Assembly (NCBI RefSeq): GCF_022878925.1
Contig: NZ_CP084629.1
Coordinates: 186,001 to 250,000, forward strand
Source: Caballeronia sp. TF1N1
Lineage (GTDB): Bacteria; Pseudomonadota; Gammaproteobacteria; Burkholderiales; Burkholderiaceae
DNA: 64,000 nt
Direction: 5' to 3'
Position 1 is the stretch's first letter; every line of letters begins with the position of its first letter. Below, piece after piece: positions 9,415-17,816 of the stretch. The notes under the pieces were generated by a model, which worked only from the letters and a program-made list of their open reading frames with translations, did not search any database and was not told the DNA's origin. The translations under genes were made by a program, and so were the position numbers.

Positions 9415-10008
9415 TTGAGCAACGCTTTGGATGCAATCCTGGCGCAGACGTGGAGCCACCTGCTTTCAGGCGCCAATCCCGGCCGCGAGCGTTCCGCCTA
9501 CACGTTGATGCAGTTCGCGACCATCGGGCTCGATGGCGCGCCGAAACTGCGCACGGTCGTAATGCGGCGTGCCATCCAGGACCGCGCGCTTGTGAGCTTT
9601 CACACGGACGTGAGATCGGAAAAGCTCGCTGAGATCGAACAGGAGCCGAACGTCTCCGCGCTTGTCGGCGACTGGCGTGCCGGCATCCAGATTCGACTCG
9701 AAGGGCGCGCGCAACGAGTCATCGACGACGACGAAAGACGCGCCGTGTGGAACGCGAGCCGCCCCGGATCGCTCACGCTTTATCGTGCGCCGTTGCCTCC
9801 GGGAACACTAGTGGACAGTCCGCCCGATGCGCGCCCGGAAGCCGACGACACAACAGCGCACACTCAGACGGATGGCTTCGAACACTTCTGCCTCATCGAC
9901 GTCATCGTCAGTAAGATCGATTTCCTCGACGTCTCGGGCGAAATGCACCGGCGCGCAAACTTCTGGCTCAAACGCAACGAGTGGCACGGTCATTGGATCG
10001 CGCCATGA
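9415..10008 (+). CDS. Pyridoxamine 5'-phosphate oxidase-like flavoprotein
   Basis: 197 residues of the split-barrel FMN-binding fold. The sequence PKLRTVVMRRAIQDRALVSFHTDVRSEKLAEI is the FMN-phosphate strand pair and following helix of PNPOx-like proteins, and FWLKRNEWHGHWIAP at the C-terminus matches the end of the Alr4036-like subgroup. True PdxH is usually longer and carries a conserved C-terminal RLxP segment that I do not see, so pyridoxal phosphate synthesis is unlikely to be its job. TTG 9415 is chosen because GGAGG lies six bases upstream; no ATG fits. Confidence 0.78.
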   Translation: MSNALDAILAQTWSHLLSGANPGRERSAYTLMQFATIGLDGAPKLRTVVMRRAIQDRALVSFHTDVRSEKLAEIEQEPNVSALVGDWRAGIQIRLEGRAQRVIDDDERRAVWNASRPGSLTLYRAPLPPGTLVDSPPDARPEADDTTAHTQTDGFEHFCLIDVIVSKIDFLDVSGEMHRRANFWLKRNEWHGHWIAP

Positions 10009-10026
10009 ATGCGGCCAACTCTGACT

Positions 10027-11151
10027 TCATGCGTGTGAAACGAGCGGCAAGCGAATAATGAAGACGCAACCGTGGCCAGGAATGTCCTTCACTTCCACGG
10101 TTCCCCTCAAAGTCTCTACGTTGCGCCTCACAATCGTCAGTCCTAAGCCCAGTCCGCTGCGATCTGCGTTGAATTGCACGAAAGGATCGAACATCGACTC
10201 GCCGTTCTTACAAGGAAGTCCTCCGCACTGATCGTGGATTTCAATAAAGACGTCGTGATTCACATAGATTCTCAACGCGACCGCGCTTTTCTCCTTGGTG
10301 AACTTGAACGCATTCTGTAAGAGGTTGATTATCGCCTCATACAACAAGTCGCGATCTCCACGAACCTTGATGAGCGCGTCGACCGGAGTAACGGAAAAGC
10401 TTTTTCCACGGGCTGTCGCGTCCACTCGCGCCGCTCCCTCGATTTCGAGGATTAAGGGAGCAAGACTGAAGATAACGTCGTCGTAACGTACGGTCGCCGG
10501 GTCTGCGGAGTCGCGAAGCATTCGATCAGTCAGCTTGCCGAGTCGCAAAAGACTACGCTCAGCAAGTAGTCCGGTGGCTCCTTTCGCGCTGAGATTTCCT
10601 CTTTGTAAAGCGGTGAATGCAAGCAGCGTAGTGTGGATCAGATTGCGCATCTCGTGCGCAAGCATTCTGTTCTCATCGGTCTGCGTCTGAGCGCCGCTAT
10701 TCGTGCGCGCGTTGTCTCGCGCGGCTGAATAAGCCATTACGGCATTGGCAACCGCCGTGTCGATGCACAGATTGAGTATTCGAAACTCCTGTACCTTGAA
10801 AGGCGCATCCCGTTCTACGGCCAGTTCGGTAATCGCCTGGCATAGATCGCCGTAACCTACGACGATGTCTTCGATCTTGAGTCCCGTTCCGAATAACACC
10901 CTGCCTGCTTCGCGTGCGGTTCTGCCTATCGGGGTATCCTTCGATTCACCCCGTTCGGGAAGCCCCGTTGTCGAATTCTGAGTTTCGGCGGTGCGGTGCT
11001 GGCGCAGAAGTTCGGTAATTTGCGTAAGCAGTTCGGGAAGGACGATCTTTATATCCGCCATCGCCGGAGATTCAGCGTTCCGCTTGAAAGTCATCATGCG
11101 GCAACGTTCAAGCAAGACGCTTCGATTATTCTTGAGAAACTCGTGCATCAT
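10027..11151 (-). CDS. Soluble sensor histidine kinase with RsbRD-like N-terminus
   Basis: 374 residues with no membrane segment. The N-terminal part (HEFLKNNRSVLLERCR to about residue 140) resembles the RsbRD-type sensory domain often joined to kinases in Burkholderiales. The phospho-acceptor is H166 in LAHEMRN; the ATPase part shows the N-box NLLQNAFKFT, the G1 box DQCGGLP and the G2 box GLGLGLTIV. The start ATG at 11151 follows AGGAG by seven bases; a TTG 24 bases upstream is a weaker option. Convergent with the flavoprotein gene. It may phosphorylate the receiver at 8581. Confidence 0.85.
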   Translation of the reverse strand: MMHEFLKNNRSVLLERCRMMTFKRNAESPAMADIKIVLPELLTQITELLRQHRTAETQNSTTGLPERGESKDTPIGRTAREAGRVLFGTGLKIEDIVVGYGDLCQAITELAVERDAPFKVQEFRILNLCIDTAVANAVMAYSAARDNARTNSGAQTQTDENRMLAHEMRNLIHTTLLAFTALQRGNLSAKGATGLLAERSLLRLGKLTDRMLRDSADPATVRYDDVIFSLAPLILEIEGAARVDATARGKSFSVTPVDALIKVRGDRDLLYEAIINLLQNAFKFTKEKSAVALRIYVNHDVFIEIHDQCGGLPCKNGESMFDPFVQFNADRSGLGLGLTIVRRNVETLRGTVEVKDIPGHGCVFIIRLPLVSHA

Positions 11152-11580
11152 GGCCCTGCTCCTGATGAAGTCCAAAGCCAGGAAGCGTCCTTCAGGGAGA
11201 CGATCTCGCCTGCATCGACAAGAATCAATCAGACCTTGATCGCCCGCTTTGAAACTTCGTTGGTCAAACTAATGTCGCGTTGTCGTTCGAACCGTATCGT
11301 CTTTCTCTTGTCGTGGGCGACGGTTTCACCGCTGGACTAGCGCAATCGCTATTCCCGTGCCGTGCTCCCGTGCCCATAATTAACAGTTTGGCGACGTCCC
11401 GCAGGCAACGACTGATAATCGGCGATTTCGGCTGACGCACGACGAGAAGCGAGCGAATAACGCCCGCTCGCGTTCACACGAACTCGACTCCCTGCGCCGT
11501 TTACCGACCGGCATGACACCGCTCGGAACGCCGATTGCTCTTTCGTCGGTCCGTATGTGGTTCCAAAAAGGAGAAGCTAA
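11152..11580. other. Intergenic region between divergent genes
   Basis: About 430 bases separating the kinase start from the YjzC-like gene. A GCGAGCG/CGCTCGC hairpin (11449-11471) lies in what would be the leader of the small gene. The open frames that cross it have no ribosome sites and no family resemblance. No promoter hexamers are convincing. Confidence 0.5.
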
Positions 11581-11802
11581 ATGGCAGGCGACAGTTCGTA
11601 CAAGCCCGGTGAAATCGTCAAAGTATCGGGCATTTACTCAGTGGTCTATGAGGACGGGAAAGATACCTTTGAAGTCACCTGCGTCGAAGGCGAACATTTT
11701 CCGCCCACGCGAAACGGAAAAGGCGCGCACTTCGAGTTGAAATACGGAGCGACGCATTCGCACAAGCATGAAGCGTTGAAGGAAACTCAAGCGCAAGCCT
11801 GA
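11581..11802 (+). CDS. YjzC-like small protein
   Basis: 73 residues beginning KPGEIVKVSGIYSV and continuing to HFPPTRNGKGAHFELKY, the pattern of the small YjzC-like family (function unknown; short beta-rich proteins that open with a KPGE-like motif). The ribosome site AAAGGAG precedes ATG 11581 at good spacing. The tail is His-rich (THSHKHEA). No partner gene is close on the same strand. Confidence 0.75.
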   Translation: MAGDSSYKPGEIVKVSGIYSVVYEDGKDTFEVTCVEGEHFPPTRNGKGAHFELKYGATHSHKHEALKETQAQA

Positions 11803-11872
11803 GCGCATATAAGGTATTGGTCGCGGTACGTCCTACAGACTTGGGACGCACCGCGAACACTGCATCGGCGGA

Positions 11873-12274
11873 TTAAAGCGCTCGTGCCTTGTTTTCGCGC
11901 GGCATAAGGAAAGCCAGCACGGCCGCGACAATAAATAGCGCAGGCACATCGCCGAGCAAATGACCGACGTGGCGCGTGCCGTCCATCTCGGCGCCGAACG
12001 ACTGCACAACCATGATTGCGCCGTGCACGACGCTCGACCATACCGTGAACCAGATCAGGCTCAGATGCTTCATCGGGTTGCGCGATGCCATCAGTAGAAA
12101 CACGCCGAGCGTCGCGTAGATGCCAACGATCATCAGCGGGTAGTCCGAATGGCTGCTTTGCCAACTCCATCCGGAAGGCCACAGGATCATGAGCGGCCAT
12201 AACGCGAAGATGGCGATTAAACCCACGAGAATCAGCGCGATGCGCAAGGCGGCGAGTCGTCGGGTGTCGTTCAT
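11873..12274 (-). CDS. Small four-helix membrane protein (DUF6632-like)
   Basis: 133 residues with four hydrophobic segments: ALILVGLIAIFALWPLMILW, LMIVGIYATLGVFLLMA, HLSLIWFTVWSSVVHGAIMV and ALFIVAAVLAFLMP. The motifs LWPSGWSW, YATLGVF and FTVWSSVVH are what I recall of DUF6632 proteins; function unknown. ATG 12274 follows GGGAG at eight bases; the longer frame upstream is Arg-rich and unlikely. It faces the YjzC-like gene convergently. Confidence 0.75.
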   Translation of the reverse strand: MNDTRRLAALRIALILVGLIAIFALWPLMILWPSGWSWQSSHSDYPLMIVGIYATLGVFLLMASRNPMKHLSLIWFTVWSSVVHGAIMVVQSFGAEMDGTRHVGHLLGDVPALFIVAAVLAFLMPRENKARAL

Positions 12275-12603
12275 CGTGCGCTCCCAAAGAAGGCGTGCTT
12301 GTCGCACACGATACTCCCGCGCACCGCTCCCTACTCGGCTGCTCCTTCGCATCGGCAACGTAGTCGAGCGTCTGCGCGCCTGACGGACAATTACTCGCAA
12401 CTCTCCGTCACAGAAAGCCGTCCCCGGAACGATAGGATCATCACAAAACCGGTCGATATTGTTGCGATTCTCCCGTTCAGAACACGAAAACTAGGGCTAT
12501 CTGTTATTGACGCACCATTTACATGATGCGAAGATCACAACACAACACGCGGCCCGACCGCGAAAACATAAGAATTCGTCTATTTGACGAAGGAGACATC
12601 AGG
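12275..12603. promoter_or_regulatory. Divergent control region upstream of sugar ABC operon
   Basis: A TTGACG hexamer (12507-12512) with 17-base spacer and a weak GAAGAT -10 (12530-12535) could start the sugar operon. A perfect inverted repeat TTCGTC-N5-GACGAA (12575-12591) touches the ribosome site AGGAG, so it could be an operator or an mRNA hairpin that masks translation. No regulator gene is adjacent. Confidence 0.35.
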
Positions 12604-14190
12604 ATGAGTCAGCCGGTCGCGGCCGCTTCATCGCCGCCAGTTCCGTTGATCCGTGTGACCGGCGTCACCAAAAGGTTCGGTGGCGTCCAGGCGCTGCGCG
12701 GCGTCAATCTCGAAGTTCTGCCGGGTGAAGTGCACGCGCTGCTCGGCGAAAACGGCGCGGGCAAGTCCACGCTCATCAAGATATTGAGCGGCGTCCACGC
12801 CTACGACGAAGGATCGATCGAAATCGCGGGCAACCGGGTCGCATTCGAATCGCCCGCAAAGTCGCGCGAGGCAGGCGTTGCCGTCGTGTATCAGGACTTG
12901 AGTCTGGTCGAATCGTTGTCCGTCGGCGCCAACCTCATGCTCGGGCGCGAACCGCGCACGCGTCTCGGCTTCGTCCGGCAACGTGAACTCATGGCGCAGG
13001 TCAGCACCTTTTTGCGCGAACACAATATTCCGCTCGATCCGCGCGTGCCCGTGGATTCCTTGCCGTTCGCCTATCGCCAGATGACGGAGATTTGCAAGGC
13101 GCTGATGGGCGACGTGCGCGTGCTGATTCTCGACGAACCCACGTCCGCGTTGACAGGCGGCGAAGAACGAATTCTCTTCGATGCCATTCGCACCGTGACG
13201 GCGCGCGGCGTCGGCGTGATCTACGTGACGCATCGGCTGAACGAGGTCTTTCGCATCTCGCAGCGCGTGACCGTGTTCCGCGATGGTGCAAACGCCGGAA
13301 GTTTCGCCACCGCCGAAACCGACATGAAGCAACTCGTCGCGGCTATCGTCGGCCCGCGTCATGCGGCCATGCAGGCGCGTCAGGAAACCTCGGCGGGTGC
13401 GGCGGCGCAAACCAAAGTCGCGATGGCCGATCGCGCTGCAGATGCGCCCGTGCTGAAGCTGTCGAAGGTAAGCAACGCGCATCTTTGCGCCGTCGACTTG
13501 TCCGTGAGCAAGGGCGAAGTGCATGGCATTGCCGGACTGATCGGCAGCGGCCGCACGGAGATTCTGCAAACCATCTTCGGTCTGCTGCCCGTGGAGTCGG
13601 GCAGCATCGATCTCGACGGCGAACCGCTCGGCGCGCGCAATCCCTCCGATGCAATCCGGCGCGGCGTCGCGCTCGTGCCTGAAGACCGTCATGTGCAAGG
13701 GCTCGTGCTCGATCATTCGATCGAACGCAATCTGACCTTGCCGCGCCTGCCGCAGTTTTCGAGCGGCGGATGGCTGCGCGCGAAAGCCGCCGCGCAACAA
13801 GCACGCGTCGCGATGAAGCAGCTTTCCGTGAAAGCGCCCGATGTATCGACACACGTGAAGTTTCTCTCGGGCGGCAACCAGCAGAAGGTCGTATTCGCGA
13901 AGTGGAATCATCCGCGCCCGAAGTTGTTGTTGCTCGATGAACCCACGGTCGGCGTCGATGTCGGCGCGCGCGAGGAAATCTACGGCGTGGTACAGGACGC
14001 GGCGCGCGCAGGCACGGGCGTCGTGGTGGTGTCGTCGGATCTGGACGAACTGCTGCGGCTCTGCGACCGCATTTCCATCGTCGCCAATGGCGCGATTACA
14101 CGCACTGTCGAGCGCGCCGAGATTCGTCACGCGGAAGAACTGCACCATCTCATACAACTGGCCCGCCCTACCGAAGAGCTTGCAACATGA
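12604..14190 (+). CDS. Ribose-type sugar ABC transporter ATPase (RbsA/MglA family)
   Basis: 528 residues with two ATPase halves. The first has Walker [11 protein letters not shown]-loop VVYQDLSLV and Walker [12 protein letters not shown]; its signature region is degenerate (LPFAYRQ), as usual in the family. The second half has the degenerate Walker A GLIGSGRTE, then LSGGNQQKV and LLLLDEPTVGVD. ATG 12604 follows AGGAGACATC. The stop overlaps the permease start as ATGA. First gene of a three-gene import operon; substrate not readable, and no catabolic gene is attached. Confidence 0.92.
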   Translation: MSQPVAAASSPPVPLIRVTGVTKRFGGVQALRGVNLEVLPGEVHALLGENGAGKSTLIKILSGVHAYDEGSIEIAGNRVAFESPAKSREAGVAVVYQDLSLVESLSVGANLMLGREPRTRLGFVRQRELMAQVSTFLREHNIPLDPRVPVDSLPFAYRQMTEICKALMGDVRVLILDEPTSALTGGEERILFDAIRTVTARGVGVIYVTHRLNEVFRISQRVTVFRDGANAGSFATAETDMKQLVAAIVGPRHAAMQARQETSAGAAAQTKVAMADRAADAPVLKLSKVSNAHLCAVDLSVSKGEVHGIAGLIGSGRTEILQTIFGLLPVESGSIDLDGEPLGARNPSDAIRRGVALVPEDRHVQGLVLDHSIERNLTLPRLPQFSSGGWLRAKAAAQQARVAMKQLSVKAPDVSTHVKFLSGGNQQKVVFAKWNHPRPKLLLLDEPTVGVDVGAREEIYGVVQDAARAGTGVVVVSSDLDELLRLCDRISIVANGAITRTVERAEIRHAEELHHLIQLARPTEELAT

Positions 14191-15185
14191 ACGAGTCTGT
14201 TTCGCCGATGCCCGCCGAGCAACAAAGCGCCCAGCGTCATTCGCGCGCACGGCGCATTGCGCAGCTTCTGCTGCAGGGCGACCGCCCCTACATGCTGTAC
14301 TTTGCGTTCGCGATTCTGCTGGTGGTGTTCAGCTTCGCGTCGCCGTGGTTTCTCTCCATCGACAACTTCCTCAACATCGGCCGCCAGACGGCGCTCGTGT
14401 CGATCATCGCTATCGGCATGACATTCGTGATCATCGCGCGGCAGATCGACTTGTCGGTGGGATCGTCGCTCGCGCTGTCCGGCATGGCCGCCGCGCTCGC
14501 GATGTCGCATATCGGCGATAGCTGGGTCATCGGCGCGATCGCGGGCATTGGCACGGGCGCGATCGTCGGCGCGATCAACGGTCTCGTCACGACGCGTTTG
14601 AACATTCCCTCGTTTCTCGTGACGCTCGGCAGCTTGAGCGCGGCGCGCGGACTTGCATTGATGGTTACGACGACGCGGCCCGAGATCATCACGAACGATC
14701 ATTTCATTGCGATCTTCGGCGAAGGCGACATTGCAGGCGTGCCGGTGCCGATCATCTGGACCTTGCTTGCCGTGATCGGCGGCATTCTGCTTCTGCATTA
14801 CAGCGTGTTCGGCCGGCAAATCTATGCAGCCGGCGGCAATCCCACGGCCGCGCTCTACTCGGGCATCAACATTCGCCGCGTGACGACGCTCGCATTCGTG
14901 CTGACGGGCGCGCTTGCCGGCCTCGCCGCGCTCGTCTTGTCCGCGCGTTCGCATGCGGCGCGTCCGGACGTCGTGCAGGGCATGGAACTCGACGTGATTG
15001 CCTCCGTCACGCTCGGCGGGTGCAGTCTTTTCGGCGGACGCGGCTTCATTCTAGGCACGCTGCTAGGCAGTCTCATCATCGGCACGCTGAATAACGGGCT
15101 CGTGCTGCTCGGCGTGAGTTCGTCGCTGCAACTCGTCATCAAGGGCGTGATCATCGTCGCGGCAGTCGCGTTCACGCGCAAGTAG
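14187..15185 (+). CDS. Ribose-type sugar ABC transporter permease (RbsC family)
   Basis: 332 residues with about ten membrane segments. The family signature appears as GMTFVIIARQIDLSVGS in the middle and IASVTLGGCSLFGGRG near the C-terminal third, the segment that contacts the ATPase. About 35 cytoplasmic residues come first, rich in Arg and Gln. Start is the ATGA overlap with the ATPase gene. It works with the ATPase upstream and the binding protein 98 bases downstream. Confidence 0.92.
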   Translation: MNESVSPMPAEQQSAQRHSRARRIAQLLLQGDRPYMLYFAFAILLVVFSFASPWFLSIDNFLNIGRQTALVSIIAIGMTFVIIARQIDLSVGSSLALSGMAAALAMSHIGDSWVIGAIAGIGTGAIVGAINGLVTTRLNIPSFLVTLGSLSAARGLALMVTTTRPEIITNDHFIAIFGEGDIAGVPVPIIWTLLAVIGGILLLHYSVFGRQIYAAGGNPTAALYSGINIRRVTTLAFVLTGALAGLAALVLSARSHAARPDVVQGMELDVIASVTLGGCSLFGGRGFILGTLLGSLIIGTLNNGLVLLGVSSSLQLVIKGVIIVAAVAFTRK

Positions 15186-15283
15186 GTTTGGTTTCCCGCG
15201 CAGATCGACATCGCGTGAGAGACCACGAAAGGCAAGTCAAAAAAGCAGGAGACGAAGTACAACGCGACCAATGGAGGAAAGAC

Positions 15284-16426
15284 ATGAACTATCGTCGTGG
15301 ATCAGGTGTAAAGCTGGCGAGTGTCGCGGCGGCGACTGCCATGGCTCTGTGCTGTGCGCAGGCGTTCGCGCAATCGTGCGAGAAGCTGAATGTGGCGTCG
15401 ATCGGGCCGACGGGCATCGTCGGCCAGGGACCGAATGGCGAGAAGGCGGCAGCCGTCGATGCCGTCAAGCTGACCGATGCCGAAGCCGCCAAGGTCAAGG
15501 CCGGCAAGTTCAAGGTAGGCATTTCGATGCAGACGATGAACCTCGACTGGTCGCAACTTCAAGTGCAAGGCATTACGGATACGCTCAAGAAATACGGCGT
15601 GGAAGTGATCGGCACGGCATCGGCCGAGTATCAGGTCGACAAGCAGATCGCCGATATCGAGAACACGATACAGCGCCATCCGGACGGCATCATTTCCATT
15701 CCCGTGGATGGCACGGCAACGGCCGCGACCTACAAGAAGGTCTCGCAGGCGGGCATCAAGCTCGTGTTCATGGACAACGTGCCAACCGGCCTCAAGCATC
15801 CCGAGCAGTACGCGGCCATGGTCTCGGCCGATAGCGAAGGCAACGGCCAGATCGCGGCGAAGGTGCTTGCGTCGTGCGTGCCGAAAGGCGGCACGGTCGG
15901 TCTCGTGAACTTCGGCGTCGATTACTTCAGCACGACGGAGCGGACCAAAGCCGTCAACGACTGGCTGAAGAAGAATCGCGCGGACATCAAGATCAAGCAG
16001 GTCGCGTTCACCGATCCGTCGAAAGTCGGGCAGATTGCGGGCGACTTTCTGACGGCGAATCCGGACGTCAAGGGCGTGTTCGCCGTGTGGGATCAGCCCG
16101 CGCTGGACACGCTTACGTCGATGCGCGCGCAGGGTATCAACACGCCTGTGACGACGGTGGACCTGGGGCTCGAATCGGCAATCGAGATCGCCAAGGGCGG
16201 TCCGCTCAAGGCGACGGGCTCGCAACGTCCGTACGATCAGGGCGCAGCCGAAGCCATGGCGATGATGAAGGCGCTGATCGGCCAGACACCGCCCGCGTGG
16301 ATTGGCGTGCAGTCGCTGCCGGTCGTGCAGTCGAATGTGCTCGAGTCTTACAAGACCGTGTTCAAGAAAGACCCGCCGCCGCAATTGGCCGATGCCTGCA
16401 AGAAGGCGGCGCCCGCTTGCGGTTGA
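15284..16426 (+). CDS. Periplasmic sugar-binding protein (Peripla_BP_4 type)
   Basis: 380 residues. A signal peptide ends AQAFA-QS, the mature part has one Cys near each end (a possible disulfide) and the core starts KFKVGISMQTMNLDW. The fold markers DKQIADIENTIQRHPDGIISIPVDG and VFAVWDQPALDT fit the ribose/xylose-binding class. An insert of about 50 residues before the first core strand (SIGPTGIVGQGPNG and after) is longer than in RbsB. ATG 15284 follows GGAGG. Last gene of the operon; an intrinsic terminator follows. Confidence 0.9.
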   Translation: MNYRRGSGVKLASVAAATAMALCCAQAFAQSCEKLNVASIGPTGIVGQGPNGEKAAAVDAVKLTDAEAAKVKAGKFKVGISMQTMNLDWSQLQVQGITDTLKKYGVEVIGTASAEYQVDKQIADIENTIQRHPDGIISIPVDGTATAATYKKVSQAGIKLVFMDNVPTGLKHPEQYAAMVSADSEGNGQIAAKVLASCVPKGGTVGLVNFGVDYFSTTERTKAVNDWLKKNRADIKIKQVAFTDPSKVGQIAGDFLTANPDVKGVFAVWDQPALDTLTSMRAQGINTPVTTVDLGLESAIEIAKGGPLKATGSQRPYDQGAAEAMAMMKALIGQTPPAWIGVQSLPVVQSNVLESYKTVFKKDPPPQLADACKKAAPACG

Positions 16427-16457
16427 TCTTCTGACCGACAGCCAGCGCGGTACTGCG

Positions 16458-16489
16458 AGAGCGAAGCCTTTGCGGGCTTCGCTCTTTTT
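16458..16489 (+). terminator. Intrinsic terminator of the sugar ABC operon
   Basis: Perfect 11-bp stem AGAGCGAAGCC (16458-16468) with GGCTTCGCTCT (16475-16485), six-base loop, then TTTTT. It lies 32 bases after the binding-protein stop. Confidence 0.92.
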
Positions 16490-16603
16490 GCGTGAGGCTC
16501 GTCCGATGAAGCACCGCCGTATGCAAAGTACGCGTTTGCACGATCCCGCCTACAATCGAGCGACACCAAGATTCGCATCGATCCTCATCACAGGCACATC
16601 TCC

Positions 16604-17674
16604 ATGCAAAAACGAGCACTTATCATCGGCGCGACGGGTATTGTCGGCGGCAATCTCGCGGAACATCTTCTAACGCTCGACGACTGGCACGTAACCGGTC
16701 TCTCGCGCGGCCGCTCGGCCCTACGCGAAGGCGTCGAATCCGTGACCGCCGACCTGACTTCAGCGGAGTCGGTCAGCGAAGCACTCAACGGGCAGCACTT
16801 CAGCCACGTGTTTTTCACGGCATGGGCGCGGCAAGCCACCGAGAAAGAAAACATCCGCGTGAATGGCGCCATGGTGCGACATGTACTCGATGCGCTTGGA
16901 CCCACCGGCAAGCTCGAACATGCCGCGCTCGTGACCGGCCTCAAGCACTATCTCGGCCCGTTCGAAGCATATGGTAAAGGCAAGGTGCCGCTCACGCCGT
17001 TTCGCGAGGAACAAGGGCGGCAGGACGTCGACAACTTCTATTACGAGCAAGAAGACAAGGTCTTTGAAGCCGCGAAGAAATATGGCTTCGGCTGGAGCGT
17101 GCATCGGCCGCATACGATCATCGGCTTTGCGCTCGGCAACGCCATGAACATGGGCGTCACGCTTGCCGTGTACGCGACGCTTTGCAAGGAAACCGGCGCA
17201 CCGTTCGTGTTCCCCGGTTCACCCGCGCAATGGAACAGTCTCACGGACATGACCGATGCACGCCTTCTGGCGCGTCATCTCGAATGGGCGTCGACTTCGC
17301 CCAATGCGCGTAACGAAGACTTCAACGTGGTCAATGGCGATGTCTTCCGCTGGAACTGGATGTGGTCGCAGCTCGCGGAATACTTCGGCATCGAGGCCGC
17401 GCCGTTCGATGGCGAAACGCGTCCGCTCGAATCGCGCATGCAGGACGCGCCGCGTTTGTGGGCCGATATCGCGGCGCGCTTCGGTCTTATTGAAGCGAAC
17501 GTGGAGAAGCTGGCTTCGTGGTGGCATACCGACGCCGACCTTGGCCGGCCAATGGAAGTGCTCACCGATATGACCAAGAGCCGCAAAGCCGGATTTCTCG
17601 ACTATCAAAGCACGCCTGATTCATTCTTTGAGTTGTTCGAGAAGTTGAAGGCGGCGAAGGTTATTCCTGGTTGA
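16604..17674 (+). CDS. PRISE-type NAD(P)H enone reductase (progesterone 5-beta-reductase/iridoid synthase family SDR)
   Basis: 356 residues of the extended SDR fold with an N-terminal nucleotide motif GATGIVGGN (9-17). The catalytic pair of the plant enzymes, Lys and Tyr 32 residues apart, appears as K114 (TGLKHY) and Y146 (DNFYYEQED), with the same spacing as K147/Y179 of the Digitalis enzyme as I recall it. Such enzymes reduce activated C=C bonds of enones. HRPHTIIGFALGNAMN is also typical. Monocistronic, behind a terminator and convergent with the MFS gene; native substrate unknown. Confidence 0.83.
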   Translation: MQKRALIIGATGIVGGNLAEHLLTLDDWHVTGLSRGRSALREGVESVTADLTSAESVSEALNGQHFSHVFFTAWARQATEKENIRVNGAMVRHVLDALGPTGKLEHAALVTGLKHYLGPFEAYGKGKVPLTPFREEQGRQDVDNFYYEQEDKVFEAAKKYGFGWSVHRPHTIIGFALGNAMNMGVTLAVYATLCKETGAPFVFPGSPAQWNSLTDMTDARLLARHLEWASTSPNARNEDFNVVNGDVFRWNWMWSQLAEYFGIEAAPFDGETRPLESRMQDAPRLWADIAARFGLIEANVEKLASWWHTDADLGRPMEVLTDMTKSRKAGFLDYQSTPDSFFELFEKLKAAKVIPG

Positions 17675-17686
17675 GTTTCGTACTTG

Positions 17687-17716
17687 GGGCAGGCCATCGA
17701 GACGGATGGCCTGCCC
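17687..17716. terminator. Strong hairpin between convergent genes
   Basis: GGGCAGGCCATC (17687-17698) pairs perfectly with GATGGCCTGCCC (17705-17716) across a six-base loop, 13 bases after the reductase stop. No long T-run on either side, but position between convergent genes and stem strength suggest a shared transcript end. Confidence 0.6.
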
Positions 17717-17816
17717 TGTGATGTTGCCGTCGCTGGCGACGCTAGCGCTTCCCGCAGACGCGGCAATCGTGCATTCCATGCGTTCGCGAAGAATCACGCC
17801 GCAACTGCTCGACCGC

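Noticed and set aside
12628..14250. 540-codon minus-strand frame across the sugar ATPase gene
   Set aside because: No family resemblance and low-complexity composition; the plus strand encodes all RbsA motifs.
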